Assembly: GCF_021568905.1 (NCBI RefSeq)
Contig: NZ_JAKGSB010000004.1
Span: 310,001-374,000 of the forward strand
DNA: 64,000 nt
Source of the DNA: Zavarzinia marina
Lineage (GTDB): Bacteria; Pseudomonadota; Alphaproteobacteria; Zavarziniales; Zavarziniaceae
Direction of reading: 5' to 3'
Below the pieces are notes generated by a model, which did no database searches, was not told the origin of the DNA, and was given only the letters and a program-made list of their open reading frames with translations. Each line of letters begins with the position of its first letter. Position 1 is the first letter of the stretch. The position numbers were made by a program, and so were the translations under genes. Below, one piece after another: positions 63,798 to 64,000 of the stretch.

Positions 63798-64000
63798 CGG
63801 CGCGCGCCGAGACACTCGTCGAGCGCTTCCCGACGCTTGCCGCCGCCGTCGCCCGGCAGACCCGGGTGGTGCGTGACGGGGATGGTGCCGCGATCGACAT
63901 CGACCTCGGCGAAGGCCGTCTCTACAACGGCGACGCCCGCGCGCTCGCGGCCGATCAGGTCGCGCGCTACAACGAAAAACCGTTGCGCTTCTTCACCGCC
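63794..64000 (+). CDS. Partial gene coupled to the FlmG-like glycosyltransferase (3' end outside window)
   Basis: An ATG at 63794 overlaps the preceding stop (ATGA), and the frame stays open for 69 codons to the window end. It begins MTARAETLVERFPTLAAAVARQ and reaches LGEGRLYNGDARALAADQV. The position suggests a second flagellin-glycosylation or sugar-biosynthesis protein. The D-L-G-x-G-R-L-Y-N-x-D pattern is not one I can assign to a family. Confidence 0.6.
   Translation, partial: MTARAETLVERFPTLAAAVARQTRVVRDGDGAAIDIDLGEGRLYNGDARALAADQVARYNEKPLRFFTA

Noticed and set aside
61437-63815. A 792-codon minus-strand frame opposite the FlmG-like gene
   Set aside because: It is antisense to a clear TPR/glycosyltransferase and consists of Gly/Arg/Glu low complexity, so it is a GC-skew artefact.

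Overview
The window is a GC-rich chromosomal segment of an alphaproteobacterium, probably from the Rhodospirillales-like part of the class. The assignment rests on the combination of CckA, FliX, FlaF, FlbT, the DUF6468/MotE/CheZ block in the fliL-fliM operon, a zinc-less DksA and sigma-54-driven flagellar promoters. I cannot name the genus. Nearly all of the DNA codes for protein. I see no rRNA, tRNA, CRISPR array or intact insertion sequence.

Bases 1-31,500 are housekeeping and accessory genes. They include a Crp/Fnr regulator with its own CRP-like site and a possible small RNA beside it, YidB, YqgE, an M16 peptidase with threonine synthase, an ASCH-domain protein coupled to an MprF-type flippase domain, and a D-threonine-aldolase-type enzyme. 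They continue with a MaoC-Pta fusion with acetate kinase, a 956-residue TPR protein built of ten near-identical 47-residue repeats, EttA, an orphan ferric-iron binding protein behind a Fur-like palindrome, a VapBC45-like toxin-antitoxin pair and isovaleryl-CoA dehydrogenase. A three-gene polyprenyl-phosphate glycosylation set (GT2, ArnT-like, PAP2), MgtE, an ECF sigma/anti-sigma/CnrX-like module and a GST/luciferase-like pair follow.

Bases 31,500-35,100 hold recA, behind two abutting perfect palindromes, and cckA. Bases 35,189-51,885 are the main flagellar region. The flgB-flgC-fliE-fliQ-fliR-flhB operon runs leftward, and fhlX(FlhB-tail)-fliO-fliP runs rightward from a shared CtrA-like site. 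fliL-fliM-DUF6468-motE-cheZ-TPR protein runs leftward, and flgF-flgG-flgA-flgH runs rightward behind a sigma-54 promoter. dksA and fliX follow. A probable siderophore-uptake locus (AraC regulator, TonB receptor, small protein, FptX-like MFS permease) and one AT-rich secreted protein interrupt the flagellar genes. These resume with sigma-54-driven flgI-flgJ-flgN, flagellin, flbT, flaF and a TPR glycosyltransferase that looks like a flagellin-modifying FlmG-type enzyme.

The most coherent signal is regulatory. All three sigma-54 promoters have 13-bp palindromes of the form GGCAR-N3-YTGCC about 75-101 bp upstream, with two copies before flagellin. These resemble FlbD-type enhancer sites, and the gene for the FlbD partner FliX is in the window. 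Together with cckA and several CtrA-like boxes this gives a readable CckA-CtrA to FliX/FlbD-sigma-54 hierarchy.
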